NCBI GenBank assembly: GCA_900316925.1
Contig: ONEU01000130.1
Location: 1 to 25,493, forward strand
Reading direction: 5' to 3'
Length of the DNA: 25,493 nucleotides
Source of the DNA: an uncultured Eubacteriales bacterium
Lineage (GTDB): Bacteria; Bacillota; Clostridia; Oscillospirales; Acutalibacteraceae
The position numbers and the translations under genes are program-made. This document shows, in pieces, positions 8,319 to 14,956 of this stretch. Under the pieces are notes generated by a model. That model saw nothing but the letters and a program-made list of their open reading frames with translations, was not told the origin of the DNA and did no database searches. Numbering within the stretch: position 1 is the stretch's first letter; every line of letters starts with the position of its first letter.

Positions 8319-8371
8319 TTCAACAAAATTGATGAAAAATACTTGCTTTTTTGTTGATAATGTTGTACTAT
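8319..8371 (+). promoter_or_regulatory. Promoter with overlapping inverted repeats before the PRTase-like gene
   Basis: TTGCTT at 8343-8348 and TACTAT at 8366-8371 are spaced by 17 bases. Just upstream, TTCAACAAAATTGATGAA at 8319-8336 is an imperfect palindrome (14 of 18 positions symmetric). CAACAAAA at 8321-8328 also pairs with TTTTGTTG at 8349-8356 inside the spacer. The arrangement looks like an operator, but no regulator can be named. Confidence 0.5.
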
Positions 8372-8422
8372 GGTTCTTATCAGAGCAGTATGCTTTGAAA
8401 ATACCATGTGACGAGGTGGATT

Positions 8423-9067
8423 ATGTCAAAGGAATTTAAGATCAGGACCAAGAATCAGGATGTGTTTCTGCGCGTCAGAAAGGGACACTTCGCCACCATG
8501 CACAGCCATACCAACTACTTCATTGATGTGACCACCCAAAAGATGCGTCTTTCAGAGGCAAAGGCAGTGTCGGAGGAACTGGTGGAAAACTATAAGCGCA
8601 ACACCATTGTTGATACGATTCTCTGCATTGACGGCATGGAGGTTGTAGGGACCTGCCTTGCGGAGGAGCTGACAAAGGACGAATACGCCAACATGAACGC
8701 CCATCAGACCATCTATGTGATATCACCGGAATATATTACCGGCGGACAGCTCATGTTCCGGGATAATCTGGTACCGATGCTTGCGGGAAAGCACGTTCTG
8801 GTTCTGGCAGCATCCGTTACCACGGGCAAGAGCGCATTGGCCGCCATTGATGCGATCCGCTACTACGGCGGGACGACGGTTGGACTGGCTGCGATCTTTG
8901 CTACCGTTGACGAGTGTGACGGACATCCTGTCTGCTCGGTATTCGACCCCAACGACCTGGGTGACTATGAAAGCTATAAGCCGCACCAGTGCCCTATCTG
9001 CCGTCAGGGGATCAAGATCGAGGCGCTTGTCAACAGCTTCGGCTATTCTGCTTTATCAGAAAAATAG
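8423..9067 (+). CDS. Phosphoribosyltransferase-like protein (orotate PRTase-like) with altered PRPP loop
   Basis: This 214-residue soluble protein has a type I PRTase pattern: an N-terminal block with HSHTNYFIDVTTQKMRL, a central VDTILCIDGMEVVG and a core loop VLVLAASVTTGKSAL. In true PRTases the loop has two acidic residues before the small-residue turn; here they are A129-A130, followed by TTGK (T133-K136). The C-terminus holds a CPIC pair (C190, C193). Relatives in Clostridia are often annotated as orotate phosphoribosyltransferase, but the missing acidic residues make catalysis uncertain and a ligand-binding role possible. ATG 8423 follows GAGGTGG closely; GTG 8408 is an upstream in-frame alternative. 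No pyr gene is nearby, and the gene has its own promoter and terminator. Confidence 0.65.
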   Translation: MSKEFKIRTKNQDVFLRVRKGHFATMHSHTNYFIDVTTQKMRLSEAKAVSEELVENYKRNTIVDTILCIDGMEVVGTCLAEELTKDEYANMNAHQTIYVISPEYITGGQLMFRDNLVPMLAGKHVLVLAASVTTGKSALAAIDAIRYYGGTTVGLAAIFATVDECDGHPVCSVFDPNDLGDYESYKPHQCPICRQGIKIEALVNSFGYSALSEK

Positions 9068-9082
9068 TATGTTAATAACCGG

Positions 9083-9117
9083 CGTGAATCGGCTCTCTGA
9101 GCCGGTTCACGTTTTTT
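9083..9117 (+). terminator. Strong Rho-independent terminator after the PRTase-like gene
   Basis: CGTGAATCGGCTC at 9083-9095 pairs with GAGCCGGTTCACG at 9099-9111 (13 pairs, one T-G) with a 3-base loop, and six T residues follow at 9112-9117. Confidence 0.93.
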
Positions 9118-9254
9118 CATGCCCTTTGCGGGAGCCGGAAAGCGCTGTCTGAGGGGCTTTGCACATTAAGCTCATTTAACAGACGGGTTGGGAGTAAATT
9201 TCGTTCAAAACTCCGATTTGTCGAAAAAAGTGCCTCTATTGTTACAAGATAGTG

Positions 9255-9283
9255 TTGACCTTGCGGTGAAATGATGATATCAT
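9255..9283 (+). promoter_or_regulatory. Sigma-A promoter for the YbhN/glycosyltransferase unit
   Basis: TTGACC at 9255-9260 and TATCAT at 9278-9283 are separated by 17 bases. The -10 box lies inside the perfect palindrome ATGATATCAT (9274-9283). The stretch between the terminator ending at 9117 and this promoter holds nothing else I recognise. Confidence 0.7.
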
Positions 9284-9358
9284 AGAAATTATGATGCCGA
9301 ATCTTATGTGGATTTGAAATAAAAGTGTTCGTGAGTAAAACCTTGAGGTGAAAAAAGA

Positions 9359-10450
9359 ATGGGAGCTTTCAAGAAAATCAAAGCCCGTGTTCCCTGGGGA
9401 CTTATTTTTAATCTCGCAATCATTGCTCTGACGATATCCCTGATCGTTTTCTTTATCTTCTCAAAAGATGGCTTTATCGACCTGCTGAACAGCGGCTTGC
9501 AGATCAACATGATGTGGCTGCTGCTGGCAGTAGGAATGCACCTGCTGAATATTGCGATTGATGCAACGATCCTGTATCTGTTCATCAAAGAAAGTACACC
9601 CCAGTTTACCGTTAAAAAAGCGATTGTTGTCTCCATGGTGGGACAGTTCTATTGTGCGGTGACGCCCAGCGCCTCCGGCGGTCAGCCGATGCAGATCCTC
9701 TCCCTGACCAGAATGGGGGTGAAGGGCTCCAACGGAACGGCTGCCCTGATACAGAAATTCCTTGTATGGCAGTTCACCCTCACGACGTATAGTATCATTG
9801 CCATGGCCGCCAAATTCTCCATGTTTGTGGGAAGATTGGATTACGGGATGTGGATCCTTACCGCCATCGGTTTTACCGGTCAGATTCTGACCATCATTGT
9901 TCTGCTGCTGGCGTCCTTCAATAAAAGAGTGACATTCAAGGTGATCGGCGGTCTTTTCAAGCTGCTGGCCAGGCTCCACCTGATGAAAAATCTTGATAAA
10001 AAGCTGCAGAGCCTGGATGAATCCCTCACCTCCTTTCACGATTGCAACAAGGCGCTCAATAAAAACAAAGCGCTGGTGGTGAAGGTATATGTGCTCACCT
10101 TTGTGCAGCTTACCGTGCTGTTTCTGATCCCCTACTGCATTGCCATGTCCTTCGGGCAGAACGGCGTGAATATGTTTGATATGATCTGTGCCCAGTCCTA
10201 TGTGAGCATGGTATCGGGACTTGTGCCGCTGCCCGGCGGTTCAGGCGCTGCCGAATACTGCTTCAGCCAGTTCTTCGGCTCTTTCTTCACGGCGGAGATG
10301 ATTAAATCCGCTATTCTGATCTGGCGCACGATCACCTATTACTTTACGATTCTGATATCGCTGCCGTTTGCGGCTGTCCGTAAGAAGAACGCCGGCAATG
10401 ACAATCCAACAAACAATCAGAAGCCCGGTCAGGAGCTGACTGAGGGCTGA
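9359..10450 (+). CDS. YbhN/UPF0104 family multi-pass membrane protein (lysylphosphatidylglycerol-synthase transmembrane-like)
   Basis: This 363-residue polytopic protein has about eight hydrophobic helices, beginning with IFNLAIIALTISLIVFFIF and MMWLLLAVGMHLLNIAIDA. The motif VTPSASGGQPMQI (TP-S-x-GG) and the C-terminal LVPLPGGSGAAEY are signatures of the UPF0104 domain that forms the membrane half of MprF flippases and stand-alone YbhN proteins. There is no catalytic lysyl-transferase domain, so it is not a full MprF. The likely role is lipid or lipid-linked sugar translocation or glycolipid handling; this is inferred from the family and from the two glycosyltransferases that follow 16 bases downstream. 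The ATG is preceded by GAGGTG. Confidence 0.85.
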   Translation: MGAFKKIKARVPWGLIFNLAIIALTISLIVFFIFSKDGFIDLLNSGLQINMMWLLLAVGMHLLNIAIDATILYLFIKESTPQFTVKKAIVVSMVGQFYCAVTPSASGGQPMQILSLTRMGVKGSNGTAALIQKFLVWQFTLTTYSIIAMAAKFSMFVGRLDYGMWILTAIGFTGQILTIIVLLLASFNKRVTFKVIGGLFKLLARLHLMKNLDKKLQSLDESLTSFHDCNKALNKNKALVVKVYVLTFVQLTVLFLIPYCIAMSFGQNGVNMFDMICAQSYVSMVSGLVPLPGGSGAAEYCFSQFFGSFFTAEMIKSAILIWRTITYYFTILISLPFAAVRKKNAGNDNPTNNQKPGQELTEG

Positions 10451-10466
10451 TGCAGGAGGAAAATGT

Positions 10467-11408
10467 ATGGCAGAAATACAGCCTGCGGTGAGCGTGATCA
10501 TCCCTGTGCACAACTGCGGTGAGATGCTTGAACCGTGTCTGCAATCCGTACAGAAGCAGAGCTTTCGTGATTTTGAAGTGATCATCGTCAATAACCTCTC
10601 CACCGACGGATCGGCGGAGGTTGCCGCAGCGTATGCGGCTGCTGATGAGCGTTTCCGGGTGATCCACAGCAATGGCGGATTTGCCGGGACCAGCCGCAAT
10701 ACCGGGTTGGATGCGGCCAGAGGCGAGTATATCGCATTTGTGGACGGTGATGACCGTCTGGATGAGCAGTTTTTGGAAAAACTCTATACGGCAGCCCGTC
10801 AGCAGGATGCCGACGTCGCCGTATGCGGTTTTTATTTCTATTTTCTGAACACCGGAAAAACGGAGCGTGACAGTCTCCCGCCGGATAAGGTGTATGACCA
10901 TGACGGTGCCATGCATTGTCTGCTGCAGGATAAGCAGATGCGGTTCTACCTGTGGAACAAGCTGTGGCGGAGACGCCTGTTCACCGAACACGCGATCCGT
11001 ATTCCGGATATGTATTATGAAGACGCGGTGGTGACGCCTCAGCTCTATTACTTTGCGAACCGGGTGGTGTCCCTGCGCTACTGCGGGTATTATTATACCC
11101 GTGCGTTTTCCAGGTACACGGAGGTGAGCATGAGCCCCCGCCGTGCCAATGATTATGTCAACACCATCCCACTGATCCGTCTGTTCCTGGAGGAACACGG
11201 CTGCTATGAGCAGTTCCGGAGGAGCTTCCGGACACATATTTTCCATGTATATTTTGCGCTTCCATTTGTTATCCGGCAGATCACGGAGGAGATGAAACAG
11301 ACCGACCGTGAGAATCTGCGGCGAGCCAGAGCCAAGGTGCGTCTGTGCTGCAAGTCGGATTATGCCAGACTGCTTCAATTTGATCTTGAGAAACCTGTTA
11401 TAGAATAA
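10467..11408 (+). CDS. GT2 family glycosyltransferase (first of a tandem pair)
   Basis: This 313-residue enzyme has an N-terminal GT-A domain: VSVIIPVHNCGEMLEPCL, NNLSTDGS, GTSRNTGLDAARGEYIAFVDGDD (D93, D95, D96) for nucleotide-sugar and metal binding. The C-terminal part (from about residue 165) holds LWNKLWRRRLF and the PDMYYEDAVVTP block, found in the many GT2 enzymes of capsule, teichoic-acid-like or exopolysaccharide assembly. There is no membrane helix. AGGAGG at 10454-10459 lies seven bases before ATG 10467. It is 16 bases after the YbhN-type gene and 15 before the next GT2 gene, so the three probably form one unit. Donor and acceptor are unknown. Confidence 0.87.
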   Translation: MAEIQPAVSVIIPVHNCGEMLEPCLQSVQKQSFRDFEVIIVNNLSTDGSAEVAAAYAAADERFRVIHSNGGFAGTSRNTGLDAARGEYIAFVDGDDRLDEQFLEKLYTAARQQDADVAVCGFYFYFLNTGKTERDSLPPDKVYDHDGAMHCLLQDKQMRFYLWNKLWRRRLFTEHAIRIPDMYYEDAVVTPQLYYFANRVVSLRYCGYYYTRAFSRYTEVSMSPRRANDYVNTIPLIRLFLEEHGCYEQFRRSFRTHIFHVYFALPFVIRQITEEMKQTDRENLRRARAKVRLCCKSDYARLLQFDLEKPVIE

Positions 11409-11423
11409 TAATGAGGTGATTTC

Positions 11424-12509
11424 TTGAACAAAAACAAAAGACCAAAGATATCGGTCATTGTTCCGATATATAACGTAGAAAAATACATCAGACGCTGTTT
11501 GCAGACAATCAAGGATCAGACCTTTACGGATTTTGAGGTGCTGTTGATCGACGATGACTCCCCGGACGGCAGCGCGCAGATCGCAGAGGAATTTTGTCAG
11601 ACGGATCCCCGGTTCAAGCTGTTTCATAAGGAGAACGGCGGACTGTCGGACGCCAGAAACTACGGCCTGAAGCGGGCACAGGGAGAGTATATTTCGTTCA
11701 TTGACAGCGACGACTACATCCATCGGGATTTTCTGAAGGTGATGTACCACGAGTGTGTGGACAACGGTGCGATGATGTCCTACTGCCGCTTCAAGTATTC
11801 CTATTTCAATACAGGCATCACATTGGCCATGCCCTTCTCCGCAAAGAAGGAGGTTATGAAAAAGGAAGATGCTCTGAATATCCTGATCAAGGATAATTAT
11901 CTTCACAGCTATGCGTGGAACAAGCTGTATAAAGCAGAGCTGTTCCACGACTATGGGATTACCTATCCCGATATGTATTTTGAGGATATTGCCACCAGCG
12001 GCCGTCTGCTCTACAATGCGAATAAGATTGCCATCAGCGACAAGTATCTTTATTACTATGCCAAGCGCTTCGGCAGCATTATGAGCACCATGAATGCCGC
12101 AAAGCTGAACGATTACTGGCTTTCCGTACTGGTTGTCAGAAATTACATACAGTATGTGGGCGAGTATGAAAAATATAAGGTATCTGTCAGGAAATTCGCC
12201 AGCAAGGCCCATGTGTTGAATATGTATTCCATTGTACGTCAGCATCTGCTGCACCTGGATTTTCGCAAGATGAAGCGGAATTTCGATATCAACCGCGATA
12301 TCTACCGTTACATCATTTCGGATGATTATCAGCCGGTGGAAGGAATGCCGGAGCTGCCTGCTCGGTTGATCCAGCCGGGGTGGAAGAATAAGGATAAGGA
12401 AAAAAAAAACGAAATATCCGGAGTGAGCCCGTCGCCGATGGAGGATGATGCGGAGGCGCTCTATCCGGAAACCGAGGAAGCATCAACGGACACGATCCCT
12501 GAAATCTGA
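11424..12509 (+). CDS. GT2 family glycosyltransferase (second of a tandem pair)
   Basis: This 361-residue enzyme starts with TTG at 11424 after GAGGTGAT. The GT-A domain shows ISVIVPIYNVEKYIRRCL, DDDSPDGS and YISFIDSDD (D94, D96, D97). The C-terminal region repeats the design of the preceding gene: SYAWNKLYKAELF, then PDMYFEDIATSG and a tyrosine-rich YLYYYAKRFGS block. This suggests an old tandem duplication. A low-complexity basic then acidic tail (about residues 320-361, with KDKEKKNE and EDDAEALYPETEEAS) extends past the enzyme and has no counterpart in its neighbour. The final codons lie in the first part of an inverted repeat. It probably adds a second sugar in the same glycan pathway. 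Confidence 0.87.
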   Translation: MNKNKRPKISVIVPIYNVEKYIRRCLQTIKDQTFTDFEVLLIDDDSPDGSAQIAEEFCQTDPRFKLFHKENGGLSDARNYGLKRAQGEYISFIDSDDYIHRDFLKVMYHECVDNGAMMSYCRFKYSYFNTGITLAMPFSAKKEVMKKEDALNILIKDNYLHSYAWNKLYKAELFHDYGITYPDMYFEDIATSGRLLYNANKIAISDKYLYYYAKRFGSIMSTMNAAKLNDYWLSVLVVRNYIQYVGEYEKYKVSVRKFASKAHVLNMYSIVRQHLLHLDFRKMKRNFDINRDIYRYIISDDYQPVEGMPELPARLIQPGWKNKDKEKKNEISGVSPSPMEDDAEALYPETEEASTDTIPEI

Positions 12510-12521
12510 GAGATCGTGTCC
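12488..12521 (+). terminator. Stem-loop overlapping the end of the second GT2 gene
   Basis: GGACACGATC at 12488-12497 is perfectly complementary to GATCGTGTCC at 12512-12521, with a 14-base loop holding the TGA stop. No T run follows (TGCTGATTT), so it may be a weak terminator, a processing site or an mRNA-stabilising hairpin. Confidence 0.5.
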
Positions 12522-12623
12522 TGCTGATTTACCGGAAACCTGATGATCTGACGTCACAGTCGGAGGGGCTTCCGGACGTATACGATTCATAGTATACCTT
12601 ATTATGCATAGAAAGGAGTCTCT

Positions 12624-13916
12624 ATGAACTTCGATCAGAACAATCGTGATGATGACAGGAAGTCGGAAAACAGGACGGATCCGGAAACAGAATTGTCCTC
12701 CCGATATGAAAAGAACCCGAATATCCTGATCCGGAAGCTCAGGCACTTCCGGGACGCCTTCACGGTGGACTTTGATAAGCCGTTGACGTTTTCGGATCAG
12801 ATGATTATCATGTTTGTGGTGTTGTTCATTTCTTGTGTTTTGTTCGGGTTCCTCTATCTGCTGTCCGTTCATGTGAACCCGCCAAAGACGGAAGGACTCG
12901 AACCGGTGAATACCGGCAGCGTGGAAGCGCCGGTATCCCAGCAGCCTGTTACGGTGAGCCGTCAGGAGAGTCACCCGCAGGAGAGTCGGGAGCAGCCGTC
13001 AAAGCAGGAGTCTTCTGTGCAGTCCTCCAAGGAGGAAAAGAAGGAGGAATCCTCCGAACCGGCGTTTCAGTTCCAGCGGACGACCATCGAGGTATCTTAT
13101 GACGAGATACACAAGGGTGAGCTGGTTCTGGTGGATAAGGAATGTCCCAGTTATTATAACGGTGAGAATGTAGCGCCATTGATGGAATCAGGCAATATCC
13201 ACTATGACCTGACGGATTATGATGTGAGCTTTGACAAGGACAGTACGGAGTATTTCAATACCATGCTGGAGGACTTCTATAACATCTATGGTGATACCGA
13301 TATCATGGTAGCCTGCGGATACAGGAGCTATGATACGCAGGCACGGCTCTATAACAATGAATTGGAGCAGCAGGGTGAGGAACAAGCCGAGATGTGGGTG
13401 GCACAGCCCGGATTCAGCGAGCATCAGACAGGCTTTGCGGTGGATCTGAACCTGAATATCAACACAGAAGCCGGCGGCATCAAATACAGCGGCGAGGATA
13501 TCTACGCCTGGATCAACGAGAACTGCCACCGTTACGGATTTATTGTAAGGTATCCGTCAGGCAAGGAGGAGATCACGGGATACAGCTATGAACCGTGGCA
13601 TTTCCGCTATGTGGGACTGCCCTCTGCGACCTATATTCATCAGCTGGAGATGACCCTGGAGGAATATCTCGAGATCGTCCACACCCATTCTGTTGATGAT
13701 CCCCTGAAGATCACAGGAGATGACGGCAAGGAATGGTACGTCTACTACTGTCAGGCGGACGAGGGATATGACACCACCACTCTTACCGTGCCCAGCGACC
13801 ACGCCTATACGGTTTCCGGTGATAATTACAGCGGCTTCATTGTGACCGTCTCACAGGAGGAGCTGCCGCAGACCAGCCAGACGGAAGAAACGCGCGAAGA
13901 GGTGCCGGAAGAATAG
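12624..13916 (+). CDS. Membrane-anchored D-alanyl-D-alanine carboxypeptidase, VanY/M15B family
   Basis: This 430-residue zinc peptidase should trim the terminal D-Ala from peptidoglycan stem peptides outside the cell. About 59 cytoplasmic, charged residues precede one helix (60-84). A low-complexity linker rich in Q, E, S and K follows (about 100-150), then the catalytic domain. Zinc and catalytic residues are intact: ACGYRSYDTQARLYN, SEHQTGFAVD (H267, D274) and EPWHFRYVG (E323, H326). About 100 residues follow the last motif, longer than minimal VanY enzymes; this C-terminal part ends in an acidic TSQTEETREE tail. GAAAGGAG precedes the ATG. No vanR, vanS or ligase genes are near, so it is likely a housekeeping enzyme and not a resistance gene. 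Confidence 0.92.
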   Translation: MNFDQNNRDDDRKSENRTDPETELSSRYEKNPNILIRKLRHFRDAFTVDFDKPLTFSDQMIIMFVVLFISCVLFGFLYLLSVHVNPPKTEGLEPVNTGSVEAPVSQQPVTVSRQESHPQESREQPSKQESSVQSSKEEKKEESSEPAFQFQRTTIEVSYDEIHKGELVLVDKECPSYYNGENVAPLMESGNIHYDLTDYDVSFDKDSTEYFNTMLEDFYNIYGDTDIMVACGYRSYDTQARLYNNELEQQGEEQAEMWVAQPGFSEHQTGFAVDLNLNINTEAGGIKYSGEDIYAWINENCHRYGFIVRYPSGKEEITGYSYEPWHFRYVGLPSATYIHQLEMTLEEYLEIVHTHSVDDPLKITGDDGKEWYVYYCQADEGYDTTTLTVPSDHAYTVSGDNYSGFIVTVSQEELPQTSQTEETREEVPEE

Positions 13917-13923
13917 CAAAAGC

Positions 13924-13960
13924 AAACAGACACGCCCGATTATGAGCGTGTCTGTTTTTT
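13924..13960. terminator. Bidirectional terminator shared by two convergent genes
   Basis: AAACAGACACGC at 13924-13935 pairs with GCGTGTCTGTTT at 13946-13957, with a 10-base loop and six T residues at 13955-13960 on the + strand. On the - strand the hairpin follows the coding end of the membrane-protein gene, whose stop codon (13940-13942) lies in the loop. Confidence 0.88.
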
Positions 13961-14641
13961 GGTGTCGGTTTCCTGTTTTGCCGGAAGTTTGTTCTTGTTT
14001 TTGGGGGTGCCGATGTTGTATAACAGAATGGTAACGAATCCGAGGATAAAGGTAAGAAGGAGCATCAGGATGATGGAAAGGTACCATCTGCCGCCGGCAT
14101 TGAATTGATAGAAATCCCACCAGCCGCCGTTTTCCTGACCGATGATGACCACCTCCGTCAGATAGACAGTCCCGTAAAGGATCGTGGGGAGCAGTCCGAG
14201 CAGAGCGGCTTTTTTTGGCAGACGGCTGTCCTTTTCTAACAGGATGAGTGAGAGGAAGGACATGATGGGAGCAGCAAAATGCATGTGGAAGGCTTTTCCG
14301 CCGAGCATTTCGCCCAAGCCGTAGTAGGGGATGAGGAGAAAAAGCACGGTGGTAAATGTTACGAGGATACTGACCGTGCCGATCAGCTTGAAAAGGATCG
14401 CCCATCGGGGCAGCCGCTCACTTTTTCCGGTGAGCACGAGGATGTCGCAGATCAGGATGACCAGAGAACCGAGTGCTGCCAGGACATTGGAATCGGTTGT
14501 GAAGAACTTGAAGCTTTCAAAGCCGTTACGGATCAGCGGACCGGGTTCTTCAAAGAAGTAGGAGATCACCACAGCGGTAGTTGCCAGGAAAAGAATGGCA
14601 TTGATCGCGGCGGAAACAGCCGTTTTTTGTTTTGACATCAT
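13940..14641 (-). CDS. Six-helix integral membrane protein, possibly Pr6Pr-like
   Basis: This 233-residue protein has about six hydrophobic segments (for example AINAILFLATTAVVISYFF, VLAALGSLVILICDILVLTG and WYLSIILMLLLTFILGFVTILL) and a hydrophilic lysine-rich C-terminus. The block FKFFTTDSNVLAA after the first helix and the HMHFAAPIMSF segment resemble the Pr6Pr/AIG1-type six-helix family; this is a tentative match. A tandem ATG-ATG start is at 14641, with AAGGTG (complement of 14648-14653) six bases upstream. The open frame can be extended to 14686, but without a ribosome site. It is the only - strand gene and shares its terminator with the carboxypeptidase. Function is unknown. Confidence 0.75.
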   Translation of the reverse strand: MMSKQKTAVSAAINAILFLATTAVVISYFFEEPGPLIRNGFESFKFFTTDSNVLAALGSLVILICDILVLTGKSERLPRWAILFKLIGTVSILVTFTTVLFLLIPYYGLGEMLGGKAFHMHFAAPIMSFLSLILLEKDSRLPKKAALLGLLPTILYGTVYLTEVVIIGQENGGWWDFYQFNAGGRWYLSIILMLLLTFILGFVTILLYNIGTPKNKNKLPAKQETDTKKQTRS

Positions 14642-14657
14642 AAGTATCACCTTTCTT

Positions 14658-14686
14658 ACTATAGCATAAAAATGCCTATCAGACAA
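14658..14686 (-). promoter_or_regulatory. Candidate promoter for the - strand membrane-protein gene
   Basis: Read on the - strand, TTGTCT (14686-14681) and TATAGT (14663-14658) are 17 bases apart, and TGC before the -10 box gives an extended form. The predicted start of transcription would fall almost on the ribosome site, so the transcript would be nearly leaderless; this lowers confidence. Confidence 0.4.
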
Positions 14687-14770
14687 TAGAATACACCAGG
14701 CTTTCCGTCGATTTGGCGGTTTTTGAGTAGGTTGAATAAAAAAATAGTCGAAAAATAGGCAAAAAAGCTA

Positions 14771-14799
14771 TTGGTTAGCAGCGTGGGTTGTAGTATAAT
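14771..14799 (+). promoter_or_regulatory. Candidate sigma-A promoter of the rnf operon
   Basis: TTGGTT at 14771-14776 and a perfect TATAAT at 14794-14799 are spaced by 17 bases. It leaves a leader of about 150 bases before rnfC. The -10 box is consensus, while the -35 box is only partial. Confidence 0.65.
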
Positions 14800-14827
14800 A
14801 AAAATAATTGCGTTCATGGAGAGAGTC

Positions 14828-14938
14828 TTTTTCTTTGGTAAAAAACAAAGAAAAATGCGAATAACTTTTGTGCATTATCACGACTATTTTGTTAAAAAAG
14901 GCTGTAATAGAGCCAAATTGCCGTTCAAAAGGGACGGC
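14828..14938 (+). promoter_or_regulatory. rnf leader with two hairpins
   Basis: TTTTTCTTTG at 14828-14837 pairs perfectly with CAAAGAAAAA at 14846-14855 over an 8-base A-rich loop. A second hairpin, GCCGTTC (14920-14926) with GGACGGC (14932-14938), ends four bases before the rnfC ribosome site AGGGGGAG. No known riboswitch is recognised. The rest of the 315-base gap between divergent genes is AT-rich and holds only the two promoters listed. Confidence 0.4.
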
Positions 14939-14956
14939 AGCAGGGGGAGAGCTTGA

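Noticed and set aside
9359..10450. Full MprF lysylphosphatidylglycerol synthase
   Set aside because: Only the membrane domain is present. The soluble aminoacyl-transfer domain that would double the length is missing.
10344..12254. Very long open frame (636 codons) on the - strand
   Set aside because: It lies opposite the YbhN-type gene end and the two GT2 genes, all with clear motifs and ribosome sites. Its translation shows no recognisable domain and is histidine/isoleucine-rich, as expected for an antisense shadow of codon-biased genes.
12624..13916. Vancomycin-resistance vanY gene
   Set aside because: The catalytic family is the same, but no van regulators or D-Ala-D-Lac ligase genes are near. 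General peptidoglycan trimming is more likely.
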